Of a stretch of 64,000 nt of DNA, positions 1-13,670 are shown one piece after another. Source of the stretch: Apostichopus japonicus (Eukaryota > Echinodermata > Holothuroidea > Aspidochirotida > Stichopodidae); contig NC_092580.1 of the NCBI RefSeq assembly GCF_037975245.1, positions 9,523,001 to 9,587,000 of the forward strand, written 5' to 3'. Every line of letters begins with the position of its first letter. Positions within the stretch are counted from its first letter, which is position 1. The notes under the pieces are model-generated. The model did not search any database and was not told the DNA's origin. It saw only the letters and a program-made list of their open reading frames with translations. Position numbers and translations under genes: made by a program.

Positions 1-3000
1 ATGTGCAGTACTGATAAATCGATTGTGCGGTACCGATAAATAGGATGTGCAGTACTGATAAATCGATTGTGCAGTACCGATAAATCGAATTTACGATACC
101 GATAAATCTAATAGGGTACCGATAAATGGATTGTGCGGGACCGATAAATCGAAAGTGCGGTACCGATAAATCGAACGTTCGATACCGATAAATCGATTAT
201 GCAATACCGATAAATCGATTGTGCGGTACCGATAAATCGATTGTGCGGGACCGATAAATCGAATGTGCGAGACCGATAAATCGATTGTGCGGTACCGATA
301 AATCGAATGTGCGATACCGATAAATCGAATGTGCGATACCGATAAATCGAATATACGATACCGATTAATCGAATGTGCGGTACCGATAAATCAAAAGTGC
401 GGTACCGATAAATCGAACGTGCGATACCGATTAATCGAATGTGCGATACCGATAAATCGGATGTGCGGTACCGATAAATCGGATGTGCGGTACCGATAAA
501 TCGAATGTGCGGTACCGATAAATCGAATGTGCGATACCGATAAATCGAAAGTGTAATACCGATAGATCGAATTTACGATACCGATAATCGAATGTGCGTT
601 ACCGATATATCGATTGTGCGGGACCGATAAATTAAGTGCGGTACCGATAAATCGAACGTGCTATACCGATAAATCGAATATGCGGAACCGATTAATCGAT
701 TGTGCAATACCGATAAATCGAAAGTGCAATACCGATAAATCGAATTTACGATACCGATAAATCGAATGTGCGGTACCGATAAATCGATTGTGCGGGACCG
801 ATAAATCGAATGTGCGAGACCGATTAATCGATTGTGCGGTACCGAAAAATCGAAAGTGCGGTACCGATAACAAGTGAATGTGCGGTACCGATCAATCGAA
901 TATGCGATACCGATCATTCGAATGTGCGGTACCGATAAATAGAACGTGCAATACCGATCAATCGAATATAAGGTACCAATAAATCGATTGTGCGGTACCG
1001 ATAAATCGAATGCGCGGTACCGATTAATCGATATTGCGGTACCGATAAATCGAACGTGCGGTACCGATAAATCGATTGTGCGGTACCCGATAAATCGAAA
1101 GTGTGGTACCGATAAATCGAACTGACGATACCGATAAATCGATTGTGCAGGACCGATAAGTCGATCCTGCGGTACCGATAAATCGATTGTGCGGTACCGA
1201 TCAATCGAAAGTGCGGTACCGATAAATCGAACGTGCGATACCGATTAATTGAATATGCGGTACCGATAAATCGAATGTGCGATACCGATAAATCGAATTT
1301 ACGATACCGATAAATCGAATGTGCGGTACCGATAAATCGAATGCGCGATACCGATAAATTAAACTTACCATACTGATAAATCGAAAGTGCGGTACCGATA
1401 AATGGAACGTGCGATACCGATAAATTGATATTGCAGTACCGATAAATCGATCCTGCGGTACCGATAAATCGATTGTGCGGTAACGATCAATCGAAAGTGC
1501 GGTACCGTTAAATCGAACGTACGATACCGATTGATCGAATAGGCGGTACCGATAATTCGGATGTGCAGTACTGATAAATCGATTGTGTGGTACCGATCAA
1601 TCGAATGTGGGATACCCATTAATCGAATGTGCGGTACCGATAAATCGAATATGCGGTACCGATAAGTCGAATGTGCGATACCGATAAATCGAATGTGCGG
1701 TACCGATGAATCGATTGTGCGGTACCGATAAATCGAACGTGCGAGACCCATTAATCGATATTGCGATACCGATAAATCGAATGTGCGGTACCGATCAATA
1801 GATTGGGCGGTACCAATAGATCGAAAGTGCGGTACCGATAAATCGAACATGCGATACCGATTAATCGAATTGGGAAACGGATAAATCGAATGTGCGGTAC
1901 CGATAAGTCGAATGTGCGATACCGATAAATCGAATGTGCGGTACCGATGAATCGATTGTGCGGTACCGATAAATCGAACGTGCGAGACCCATTAATCGAT
2001 ATTGCGATACCGATAAATCGAATGTGCGGTACCGATCAATAGATTGGGCGGTACCAATAGATCGAAAGTGCGGTACCGATAAATCGAACATGCGATACCG
2101 ATTAATCGAATTGGGAAACGGATAAATCGAATGTGCGGTACCGATAAATCGAATGTGCGGTACCGATAAGTCGGATGTGCGGTACCGATAAATCGAATGT
2201 GAGATAACGATAAATCGAAAGTGCAATACCGATAAATTGAATATACGATACCGATAAATTGAATATACGATACCGATAAATCAAATGCGGTACCGATAAA
2301 TCGATTGTGCGGGACCGATAAATCGAATCCGCGATACCGATAAATTGAATTTACGATACCGATAAATGGAATGTGCGGTACCGATTAATCGATTGTGCGT
2401 TACCGATCGATCGAAAGTGCGGTACCGATAAATCGAACGTGCGATACCGATTAATCAAATCTGCGGTACTGATTAATCGAATGTGCGATACCGATAAATG
2501 GAATGTGCGATACCGAAAAATCGAACTTACGATACCGATTAATCGAATGTGCGGTACCGATAAATCGAAAGTGCGGTACCGATAAATGGAATGTGCGATA
2601 CCGAAAAATCGAACTTACGATACCGATTAATCGAATGTGCGGTACCGATAAATCGAAAGTGCGGTACCGATAAATGGAATGTGCGATAACGAAAAATCGA
2701 ATTTACGGTACGGATTAATCTAATCTGTGGTACCGACAAATCGAATGTGCGGTACTGATAGATCGAACGTGCGATACCGATTAATCAAATTGCGATACCG
2801 ATCAATCGAATGTGCGGTACCGATAAATCGATTGTGCCGTACCGATAAATCGAATGTGCGATACCGATAAATCGAATATACGATACCGATTAATCGAATG
2901 TGCGGTACCGATAAATCGAATGTGCGGTAACGATAAATCGAATGTGCGATACCGATAAATAGAAAGTGTAATACCGATAATTCGAATTTACGATACCGAT

Positions 3001-3560
3001 AATCGAATGTGCGGTACCGATAAATCGAATGCGCTATACCGATAAATTAAATTTACGATACTGATAAATCGAAAGTGCGGTACCGATAAATGGAACGTGC
3101 GATACCCGATTAATGGAATATGCGGTACAGATAAATCGGATGTGCAGTACTGATAAATCGAATGTACGGTACCGACAAATCGATTGTGCGGGACCGATAA
3201 ATTGAAACCGCGGTACCCATAAATCGAACGTCCGATACCGATAAATCGAATATGCGGAACCGATAAATCGATTGTGCGGTACCGATAAATCGAATGTGCG
3301 AGACCAATTAATCGATATTGCGGTACCGATTAATGGAATGTGCGGTACCGATAAATAGAAGGTGCGGTACCGATAAATCGAATACGCGATACCGATAAAT
3401 TAAATTTACGATTCTGATAAATCGAATGTGCGGTACCGATAAATCGATTGTGCGGACCGATAAATTGAAAGTACGGTACCCATAAATCGAACGTGCGATA
3501 CCGATAAATCGAATATGTGGAACCGATAAATCGATTGTGCGGTACCGATAAATCGAATGT
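1..3560 (+). repeat. Higher-order block alpha, copy 1
   Basis: The order of monomer variants here is repeated at 5160-9580. Base 1 corresponds to 5160, position 573 to 5710, position 1861 to 7878 and position 3110 to 9128. The changing offset (5159, 5137, 6017, 6018) is explained by whole-monomer gains and losses: one 22-bp monomer absent in copy 2 near 5465, a 44-bp loss near 7520, and an extra 924-bp duplication inside copy 2. Substitutions between copies are few. The outer limits are approximate. Confidence 0.85.
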
Positions 3561-5159
3561 GCGAGACCAATTAATCGATATTGCGGTACCGATTAATGGA
3601 ATGTGCGGTACCGATAAATAGAAGGTGCGGTACCGATAAATCGAATGCGCGATACCGATAAATTAAATTTACGATACTGATAAATCGAATGTGCGGTACC
3701 GATAAATCGATTGTGCGGACCGATAAATTGAAAGTACGGTACCCATAAATCGAACGTGCGATACCGATAAATCGAATATGTGGAACCGATAAATCGATTG
3801 TGCGGTACCGATAAATTGAATGTGCGAGACCAATTAATCGATATTGCGGTACCGATTAATGGAATGTGCGGTACCGATAAATAGAAGGTGCGGTACCGAT
3901 AAATCGAATACGCGATACCGATAAATTAAATTTACGATTCTGATAAATCGAATGTGCGGTACCGATAAATCGATTGTGCGGACCGATAAATTGAAAGTAC
4001 GGTACCCATAAATCGCACGTGCGATACCGATAAATCGAATATGTGGAACCGATAAATCGATTGTGCGGTACCGATAAATCGATTGTGCGGACCGATAAAT
4101 TGAAAGTACGGTACCCATAAATCGAACGTGCGATACCGATAAATCGAATGTGCGATACCGATTAATCGAATGTGCGATATCGATATATCAAATGTGCGGT
4201 ACCGATAAATCGAAGGTGCGGTACCGATAAATCGAATGTGCGGTACCGATAAATCGAATGTGCGATACCAATAAATGGAATGTGTGATACCGATAAATCG
4301 ATTGTGCGGTACCGATAAATCGATTGTGCGGTACCGATAAATCGAATGTGCGAGACCGATTAATCGAATGTGCGGTACCGATAAATGGAATGTGCGATTA
4401 CAATAAATTGAATGTGCGATACCGATAAATGGAATGTGCGATACCGATAAATCGAATGTGCGGTATTGATAAATCGATTGTGCGGTACCGATAAATCGAA
4501 AGTGCGGTACGATAAATCGAACGTGCGATACCGATAAATCGAACGAGCGGTACCGATAAATCGATTGTGCGGTACCGATAAATCGAACGTGCGATACCGA
4601 TAAATCAAATCTGCGGTACCGATTAATCGAACGTGTGATACCGATTAATCGAATGTGCGGTACCGATAAATCGAATGTGCGATAACGAAAAATTGAACTT
4701 ACGATACGGATTAATCGAATCTGCGGTACCGACAAATCGAAAATGCGGTACCGATTAATCAAATGTGCGATACCGATTAATCGAATTTGCGATTCCGATA
4801 AATCGACCGTGCGATACCGATTAATCAAATTGCGATATCGATAAATCGAATGAGCGGTACCGATAAATCGAATGTGTGGTACCGAAAAATCGAATGTGCG
4901 ATAACGATAAATCGAAAGTGCAATACCGATAAATCGTATTTACGATACCGATAAATCAAATGTGCAATACCGATAAATCGATTGTGCGGGACCGATAAAT
5001 CGAAAGTGCGGTACCGATAAATGGAACGTGCGATACCGGTTAATTAAATGTGCCGTATACCGATAAATCGATTCTGCGGTACAGATAAATCGATTGTGCG
5101 GTACCGATCAATCGAACGGGCGATACCGATTAATAGAATATGCGGTACCGATAAATCAT

Positions 5160-8100
5160 ATGTGCAGTACTGATAAATCGATTGTGCGGTACCGATAAAT
5201 AGGATGTGCAGTACTGATAAATCGATTGTGCAGTACCGATAAATCGAATTTACGATACCGATAAATCTAATAGGGTACCGATAAATTGATTGTGCGGGAC
5301 CGATAAATCGAAAGTGCGGTACCGATAAATCGAACGTTCGATACCGATAAATCGATTATGCAATACCGATAAATCGATTGTGCGGTACCGATAAATCGAT
5401 TGTGCGGGACCGATAAATCGAATGTGCGAGACCGATAAATCGATTGTGCGGTACCGATAAATCGAATGTGCGATACCGATAAATCGAATATACGATACCG
5501 ATTAATCGAATGTGCGGTACCGATAAATCAAAAGTGCGGTACCGATAAATCGAACGTGCGATACCGATTAATCGAATGTGCGATACCGATAAATCGGATG
5601 TGCGGTACCGATAAATCGGATGTGCGGTACCGATAAATCGAATGTGCGGTACCGATAAATCGAATGTGCGATACCGATAAATCGAAAGTGTAATACCGAT
5701 AGATCGAATTTACGATACCGATAATCGAATGTGCGTTACCGATATATCGATTGTGCGGGACCGATAAATTAAGTGCGGTACCGATAAATCGAACGTGCTA
5801 TACCGATAAATCGAATATGCGGAACCGATTAATCGATTGTGCAATACCGATAAATCGAAAGTGCAATACCGATAAATCGAATTTACGATACCGATAAATC
5901 GAATGTGCGGTACCGATAAATCGATTGTGCGGGACCGATAAATCGAATGTGCGAGACCGATTAATCGATTGTGCGGTACCGAAAAATCGAAAGTGCGGTA
6001 CCGATAACAAGTGAATGTGCGGTACCGATCAATCGAATATGCGATACCGATCATTCGAATGTGCGGTACCGATAAATAGAACGTGCAATACCGATCAATC
6101 GAATATAAGGTACCAATAAATCGATTGTGCGGTACCGATAAATCGAATGCGCGGTACCGATTAATCGATATTGCGGTACCGATAAATCGAACGTGCGGTA
6201 CCGATAAATCGATTGTGCGGTACCCGATAAATCGAAAGTGTGGTACCGATAAATCGAACTGACGATACCGATAAATCGATTGTGCAGGACCGATAAGTCG
6301 ATCCTGCGGTACCGATAAATCGATTGTGCGGTACCGATCAATCGAAAGTGCGGTACCGATAAATCGAACGTGCGATACCGATAAATCGAATGTGCGATAC
6401 CGATAAATCGAATATACGATACCGATTAATCGAATGTGCGGTACCGATAAATCAAAAGTGCGGTACCGATAAATCGAACGTGCGATACCGATTAATCGAA
6501 TGTGCGATACCGATAAATCGGATGTGCGGTACCGATAAATCGGATGTGCGGTACCGATAAATCGAATGTGCGGTACCGATAAATCGAATGTGCGATACCG
6601 ATAAATCGAAAGTGTAATACCGATAGATCGAATTTACGATACCGATAATCGAATGTGCGTTACCGATATATCGATTGTGCGGGACCGATAAATTAAGTGC
6701 GGTACCGATAAATCGAACGTGCTATACCGATAAATCGAATATGCGGAACCGATTAATCGATTGTGCAATACCGATAAATCGAAAGTGCAATACCGATAAA
6801 TCGAATTTACGATACCGATAAATCGAATGTGCGGTACCGATAAATCGATTGTGCGGGACCGATAAATCGAATGTGCGAGACCGATTAATCGATTGTGCGG
6901 TACCGAAAAATCGAAAGTGCGGTACCGATAACAAGTGAATGTGCGGTACCGATCAATCGAATATGCGATACCGATCATTCGAATGTGCGGTACCGATAAA
7001 TAGAACGTGCAATACCGATCAATCGAATATAAGGTAACAATAAATCGATTGTGCGGTACCGATAAATCGAATGCGCGGTACCGATTAATCGATATTGCGG
7101 TACCGATAAATCGAACGTGCGGTACCGATAAATCGATTGTGCGGTACCCGATAAATCGAAAGTGTGGTACCGATAAATCGAACTGACGATACCGATAAAT
7201 CGATTGTGCAGGACCGATAAGTCGATCCTGCGGTACCGATAAATCGATTGTGCGGTACCGATCAATCGAAAGTGCGGTACCGATAAATCGAACGTGCGAT
7301 ACCGATTAATTGAATATGCGGTACCGATAAATCGAATGTGCGATACCGATAAATCGAATTTACGATACCGATAAATCGAATGTGCGGTACCGATAAATCG
7401 AATGCGCGATACCGATAAATTAAACTTACCATACTGATAAATCGAAAGTGCGGTACCGATAAATGGAACGTGCGATACCGATAAATTGATATTGCAGTAC
7501 CGATAAATCGATCCTGCGGTACCGTTAAATCGAACGTACGATACCGATTGATCGAATAGGCGGTACCGATAATTCGGATGTGCAGTACTGATAAATCGAT
7601 TGTGTGGTACCGATCAATCGAATGTGGGATACCCATTAATCGAATGTGCGGTACCGATAAATCGAATATGCGGTACCGATAAGTCGAATGTGCGATACCG
7701 ATAAATCGAATGTGCGGTACCGATGAATCGATTGTGCGGTACCGATAAATCGAACGTGCGAGACCCATTAATCGATATTGCGATACCGATAAATCGAATG
7801 TGCGGTACCGATCAATAGATTGGGCGGTACCAATAGATCGAAAGTGCGGTACCGATAAATCGAACATGCGATACCGATTAATCGAATTGGGAAACGGATA
7901 AATCGAATGTGCGGTACCGATAAGTCGAATGTGCGATACCGATAAATCGAATGTGCGGTACCGATGAATCGATTGTGCGGTACCGATAAATCGAACGTGC
8001 GAGACCCATTAATCGATATTGCGATACCGATAAATCGAATGTGCGGTACCGATCAATAGATTGGGCGGTACCAATAGATCGAAAGTGCGGTACCGATAAA

Positions 8101-9580
8101 TCGAACATGCGATACCGATTAATCGAATTGGGAAACGGATAAATCGAATGTGCGGTACCGATAAATCGAATGTGCGGTACCGATAAGTCGGATGTGCGGT
8201 ACCGATAAATCGAATGTGAGATAACGATAAATCGAAAGTGCAATACCGATAAATTGAATATACGATACCGATAAATTGAATATACGATACCGATAAATCA
8301 AATGCGGTACCGATAAATCGATTGTGCGGGACCGATAAATCGAATCCGCGATACCGATAAATTGAATTTACGATACCGATAAATGGAATGTGCGGTACCA
8401 ATTAATCGATTGTGCGTTACCGATCGATCGAAAGTGCGGTACCGATAAATCGAACGTGCGATACCGATTAATCAAATCTGCGGTACTGATTAATCGAATG
8501 TGCGATACCGATAAATGGAATGTGCGATACCGAAAAATCGAACTTACGATACCGATTAATCGAATGTGCGGTACCGATAAATCGAAAGTGCGGTACCGAT
8601 AAATGGAATGTGCGATACCGAAAAATCGAACTTACGATACCGATTAATCGAATGTGCGGTACCGATAAATCGAAAGTGCGGTACCGATAAATGGAATGTG
8701 CGATAACGAAAAATCGAATTTACGGTACGGATTAAACTAATCTGTGGTACCGACAAATCGAATGTGCGGTACCGATAGATCGAACGTGCGATACCGATTA
8801 ATCAAATTGCGATACCGATCAATCGAATGTGCGGTACCGATCAATCGATTGTGCCGTACCGATAAATCGAATGTGCGATACCGATAAATTGAATGTGCGA
8901 GACCGATTAATCGATATTGTGGTACCGATAAATCGAATGTGCGGTACCGATAAATCGATTGTGCGGTACCGATAAACCGAAAGTGCGGTACCGATAAATC
9001 GAACGTGCGATACCGATAAATTGAATGTGCGGTACCGATAAATCGATTCTGCAGTACCGATAAATCGATTGTGCGGTACCGATCAATCGAAAGTGCGGTA
9101 CCGATAAATGGAACGTGCGATACCCGATTAATGGAATATGCGGTACCGATAAATCGGATGTGCAGTACTGATAAATCGAATGTACGGTACCGATAAATCG
9201 ATTGTGCGGGACCGATAAATTGAAACCGCGGTACCCATAAATCGAACGTCCGATACCGATAAATCGAATATGCGGAACCGATAAATCGATTGTGCGGTAC
9301 CGATAAATCGAATGTGCGAGACCAATTAATCGATATTGCGGTACCGATTAATGGAATGTGCGGTACCGATAAATAGAAGGTGCGGTACCGATAAATCGAA
9401 TACGCGATACCGATAAATTAAATTTACGATTCTGATAAATCGAATGTGCGGTACCGATAAATCGATTGTGCGGACCGATAAATTGAAAGTACGGTACCCA
9501 TAAATCGAACGTGCGATACCGATAAATCGAATATGTGGAACCGATAAATCGATTGTGCGGTACCGATAAATTGAATGTGC
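5160..9580 (+). repeat. Higher-order block alpha, copy 2
   Basis: Second copy of the block at 1-3560, longer because of an internal 924-bp tandem duplication and slightly shortened by losses of 22 and 44 bp. The right limit is where the variant order departs from copy 1, near 3560/9580. Confidence 0.83.
5456..7303 (+). repeat. 924-bp tandem pair (42 monomers each)
   Basis: Positions 5461 and 6385, 5710 and 6634, and 6051 and 6975 begin the same sequence, an exact offset of 924 bp, which is 42 times 22. The pair is nearly identical; one visible difference is TACCAATAAA near 6112 against TAACAATAAA near 7036. Block alpha copy 1 has this segment once, so this is a local duplication that happened after the larger block was copied. 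Boundaries are good to about one monomer. Confidence 0.88.
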
Positions 9581-11061
9581 GGTACCGATTAATCGATATT
9601 GCGGTACCGATAAATCGAATGTGCGGTACCGATAAATCGATTGTGCGAGACCGATAAATTGAAACCGCGGTACCCATAAATCGAACCTCCGATACCGATA
9701 AATCGAATATGCGGAACCGATAAATCGTTTGTGCGGTACCGATAAATCGAATGTGCGAGACCAATTAATCGATATTGCGGTACCGATTAATGGAATGTGC
9801 GGTACCGATAAATCGATTGTGCGGGACCGATAAATTGAAACCGCGGTACCCATAAATCGAACGTCCGATACCGATAAATCGAATATGCGGAACCGATAAA
9901 TCGATTGTGCGGTACCGATAAATCGAATGTGCGAGACCAATTAATCGATATTGCGGTACCGATTAACGAAATGTGCGGTACCGATAAATAGAAGGTGCGG
10001 TACCGATAAATCGAATACGCGATACCGATAAATTAAATTTACGATTCTGATAAATCGAATGTGCGGTACCGATAAATCGATTGTGCGGACCGATAAATTG
10101 AAAGTACGGTACCCATAAATCGAACGTGCGATACCGATAAATCAAATATGTGGAACCGATAAATCGATTGAGCGGTACCGATAAATTGAATGTGCGAGAC
10201 CGATTAATAGATATTGTGGTACCGATAAATCGAATGTGCGGTACCGATAAATCGATTGTGCGGTACCGATAAACCGAAAGTGCGGTACCGATAAATCGAA
10301 CGTGCGATACCGATAAATTGAATGTGCGGTACCGATAAATCGATTCTGCAGTACCGATAAATCGATTGTGCGGTACCGATCAATCGAAAGTGCGGTACCG
10401 ATACATGGAACGTGCGATACCCGATTAATGGAATATGCGGTACCGATAAATCGGATGTGCAGTACTGATAAATCGAATGTACGGTACCGATAAATCGATT
10501 GTGCGGGACCGATAAATTGAAACCGCGGTACCCATAAATCGAACGTCCGATACCGATAAATCGAATATGCGGAACCGATAAATCGATTGTGCGGTACCGA
10601 TAAATCGAATGTGCGAGACCAATTAATCGATATTGCGGTACCGATTAATGGAATGTGCGGTACCGATAAATAGAAGGTGCGGTACCGATAAATCGAATAC
10701 GCGATACCGATAAATTAAATTTACGATTCTGATAAATCGAATGTGCGGTACCGATAAATCGATTGTGCGGACCGATAAATTGAAAGTACGGTACCCATAA
10801 ATCGAACGTGCGATACCGATAAATCGAATATGTGGAACCGATAAATCGATTGTGCGGTACCGATAAATTGAATGTGCGGTACCGATTAATCGATATTGCG
10901 GTACCGATAAATCGAATGTGCGGTACCGATAAATCGATTGTGCGAGACCGATAAATTGAAACCGCGGTACCCATAAATCGAACCTCCGATACCGATAAAT
11001 CGAATATGCGGAACCGATAAATCGTTTGTGCGGTACCGATAAATCGAATGTGCGAGACCAA
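9128..11061 (+). repeat. 1297-bp tandem duplication
   Basis: Variant order at 9128-9325 and 9348-9764 is repeated at 10425-10622 and 10645-11061, an offset of 1297 bp (59 monomers less one base). The same variant series, containing the distinctive AAACCGCGG and AAGTACGG monomers, appears again at about 17700-19015. Confidence 0.82.
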
Positions 11062-13670
11062 TTAATCGATATTGCGGTACCGATTAATGGAATGTGCGGT
11101 ACCGATAAATAGAAGGTGCGGTACCGATAAATCGAATGCGCGATACCGATAAATTAAATTTACGATACTGATAAATCGAATGTGCGGTACCGATAAATCG
11201 ATTGTGCGGACCGATAAATTGAAAGTACGGTACCCATAAATCGAACGTGCGATACCGATAAATCGAATATGTGGAACCGATAAATCGATTGTGCGGTACC
11301 GATAAATTGAATGTGCGAGACCGATTAATCGATATTGTGGTACCGATAAATCGAATGTGCGGTACCGATAAATCGATTGTGCGGTACCGATAAACCGAAA
11401 GTGCGGTACCGATAAATCGAACGTGCGATACCGATAAATTGAATGTGCGGTACCGATAAATCGATTCTGCAGTACCGATAAATCGATTGTGCGGTACCGA
11501 TCAATCGAAAGTGCGGTACCGATAAATGGAACTTGCGATACCCGATTAATGGAATATGCGGTACCGATAAATCGGATGTGCAGTACTGATAAATCGATTG
11601 TGCGGTACCGATAAATCGAATCCGCGATACCGATCAATCGAATTTACGATACCGATAAATCGAATGTGCTGTACCGATAAATCGATTGTGCGTTACCGAT
11701 TAATCGAATTTGCGGTACCGCTCAATCGATTGTGCGGTACCGATCTATCGAATGTGTGAGACCGATTAATTGATATTGCGGTACCGATAAATCGAATGTG
11801 CGGTACCGATAAATCGATTGTGCGGTACCGATAAATCGAAAGTGGGGTACCGATAAATCGAACGTGCGATTCCGATTAATCGAATTGTGATACCGATAAA
11901 TCGAATATGCGGTACGGATAAATCGAATGTGCGGTACCGTTTATTCGAATGTGCGATAACGATAAATCGGAAGTGCAATACCGATAAATCGAATGTGCGG
12001 TACCGATAAATCGAATGTGCAATAACGATAAACCGAAAGTGCAATACTGATAAATCGAAAGTGCGGTACCGATAAATCGAACGTGCGATACCGATAAATC
12101 AATTGTACGGTTCCGATAAATCGAATGTGCGAGACCGAGTAATCGAATGTGCGGTAGGCTACCGATAAATCGATTGTGCTGTACCGATAAATCGATTGTA
12201 CGGTACCGATCGATCGAAAGTGCGGTACCGATAAATCGAACGTGCGATACCGATTAATCAAATCTGCGGTACTGATTAATCGAATGTGCGATACCGATAA
12301 ATGGAATGTGCGATACCGAAAATTCGAACTTACGATACCGATTAATCGAATGTGCGGTACCGATAAATCGAAAGTGCGGTACCGATAAATGGAATGTGCG
12401 ATAACGAAAAATCGCACTTACGATACGGATTAATCTAATCTGTGGTACCGACAAATCGAAAGTGCGGTACTGATAGATCGAACGTGCGATACCGATTAAT
12501 CAAATTGCGATACCGATCAATCGAATGTGCGGTACCGATAAATCGATTGTGCCGTACCGATATATCGAATGTGCGATACCGATAAATCGAATATACGATA
12601 CCGATTAATCGAATGTGCGGTACCGATAAATCGAATGTGCGGTAACGATAAATCGAATGTGCGATACCGATAAATAGAAAGTGTAATACCGATAATTCGA
12701 TTTTACGATACCGATAATCGAATGTGCGGTACCGATAAATCGAATGCGCGATACCGATAAATTAAATTTTCGATACTGATAAATCGAATGTGCGGTACCG
12801 ATAAATCGATTGTGCGGGACCGATAAATTGAAACCGCGGTACCCATAAATCGAACGTCCGATACCGATAAATCGAATATGCGGAACCGCTAAATCGATTG
12901 TGCGGTACCGATAAATCGAATGTGCGAGACCAATTAATCGATATTGCGGTACCGATTAATGAAATGTGCGGTACCGATAAATAGAAGGTGCGGTACCGAT
13001 AAATCGAATACGCGATACCGATAAATTAAATTTACGATTCTGATAAATCGAATGTGCGGTACCGATAAATCGATTGTGCGGACCGATAAATTGAAAGTAC
13101 GGTACCCATAAATCGAACGTGCGATACCGATAAATCGAATATGTGGAACCGATAAATCGATTGTGCGGTACCGATAAATTGAATGTGCGAGACCGATTAA
13201 TCGATATTGTGGTACCGATAAATCGAATGTGCGGTACCGATAAATCGATTGTGCGGTACCGATAAACCGAAAGTGCGGTACCGATAAATCGAACGTGCGA
13301 TACCGGTTTATCGAATATGCGGTACCGCACAATCGATTGTTGTACCGATAAATCGAATGTGTGAGACCGATTAATCGATTGTGTTGGACCGATATTTCGA
13401 ATGTACGTTACCGATAAATCGAAAGTGCGGTATCGATAAATCGAACATGAGATACCGATAAATCGAAAGTGCAATACCGATTAATCGATATTGCGATACC
13501 GATGAATCGAATGTGCGGTACTGATAAATCGATATTGCGGTACCGATAAATCGAATATGCGGGACCGATAAATCAAATGTGCGATACCGATAAATCGAAT
13601 ATAGGGTACCGATAAATCGAATGGGCGGTACCGATGAATCGAAAGTGCGAGACCTATTAATCAAATGTGC

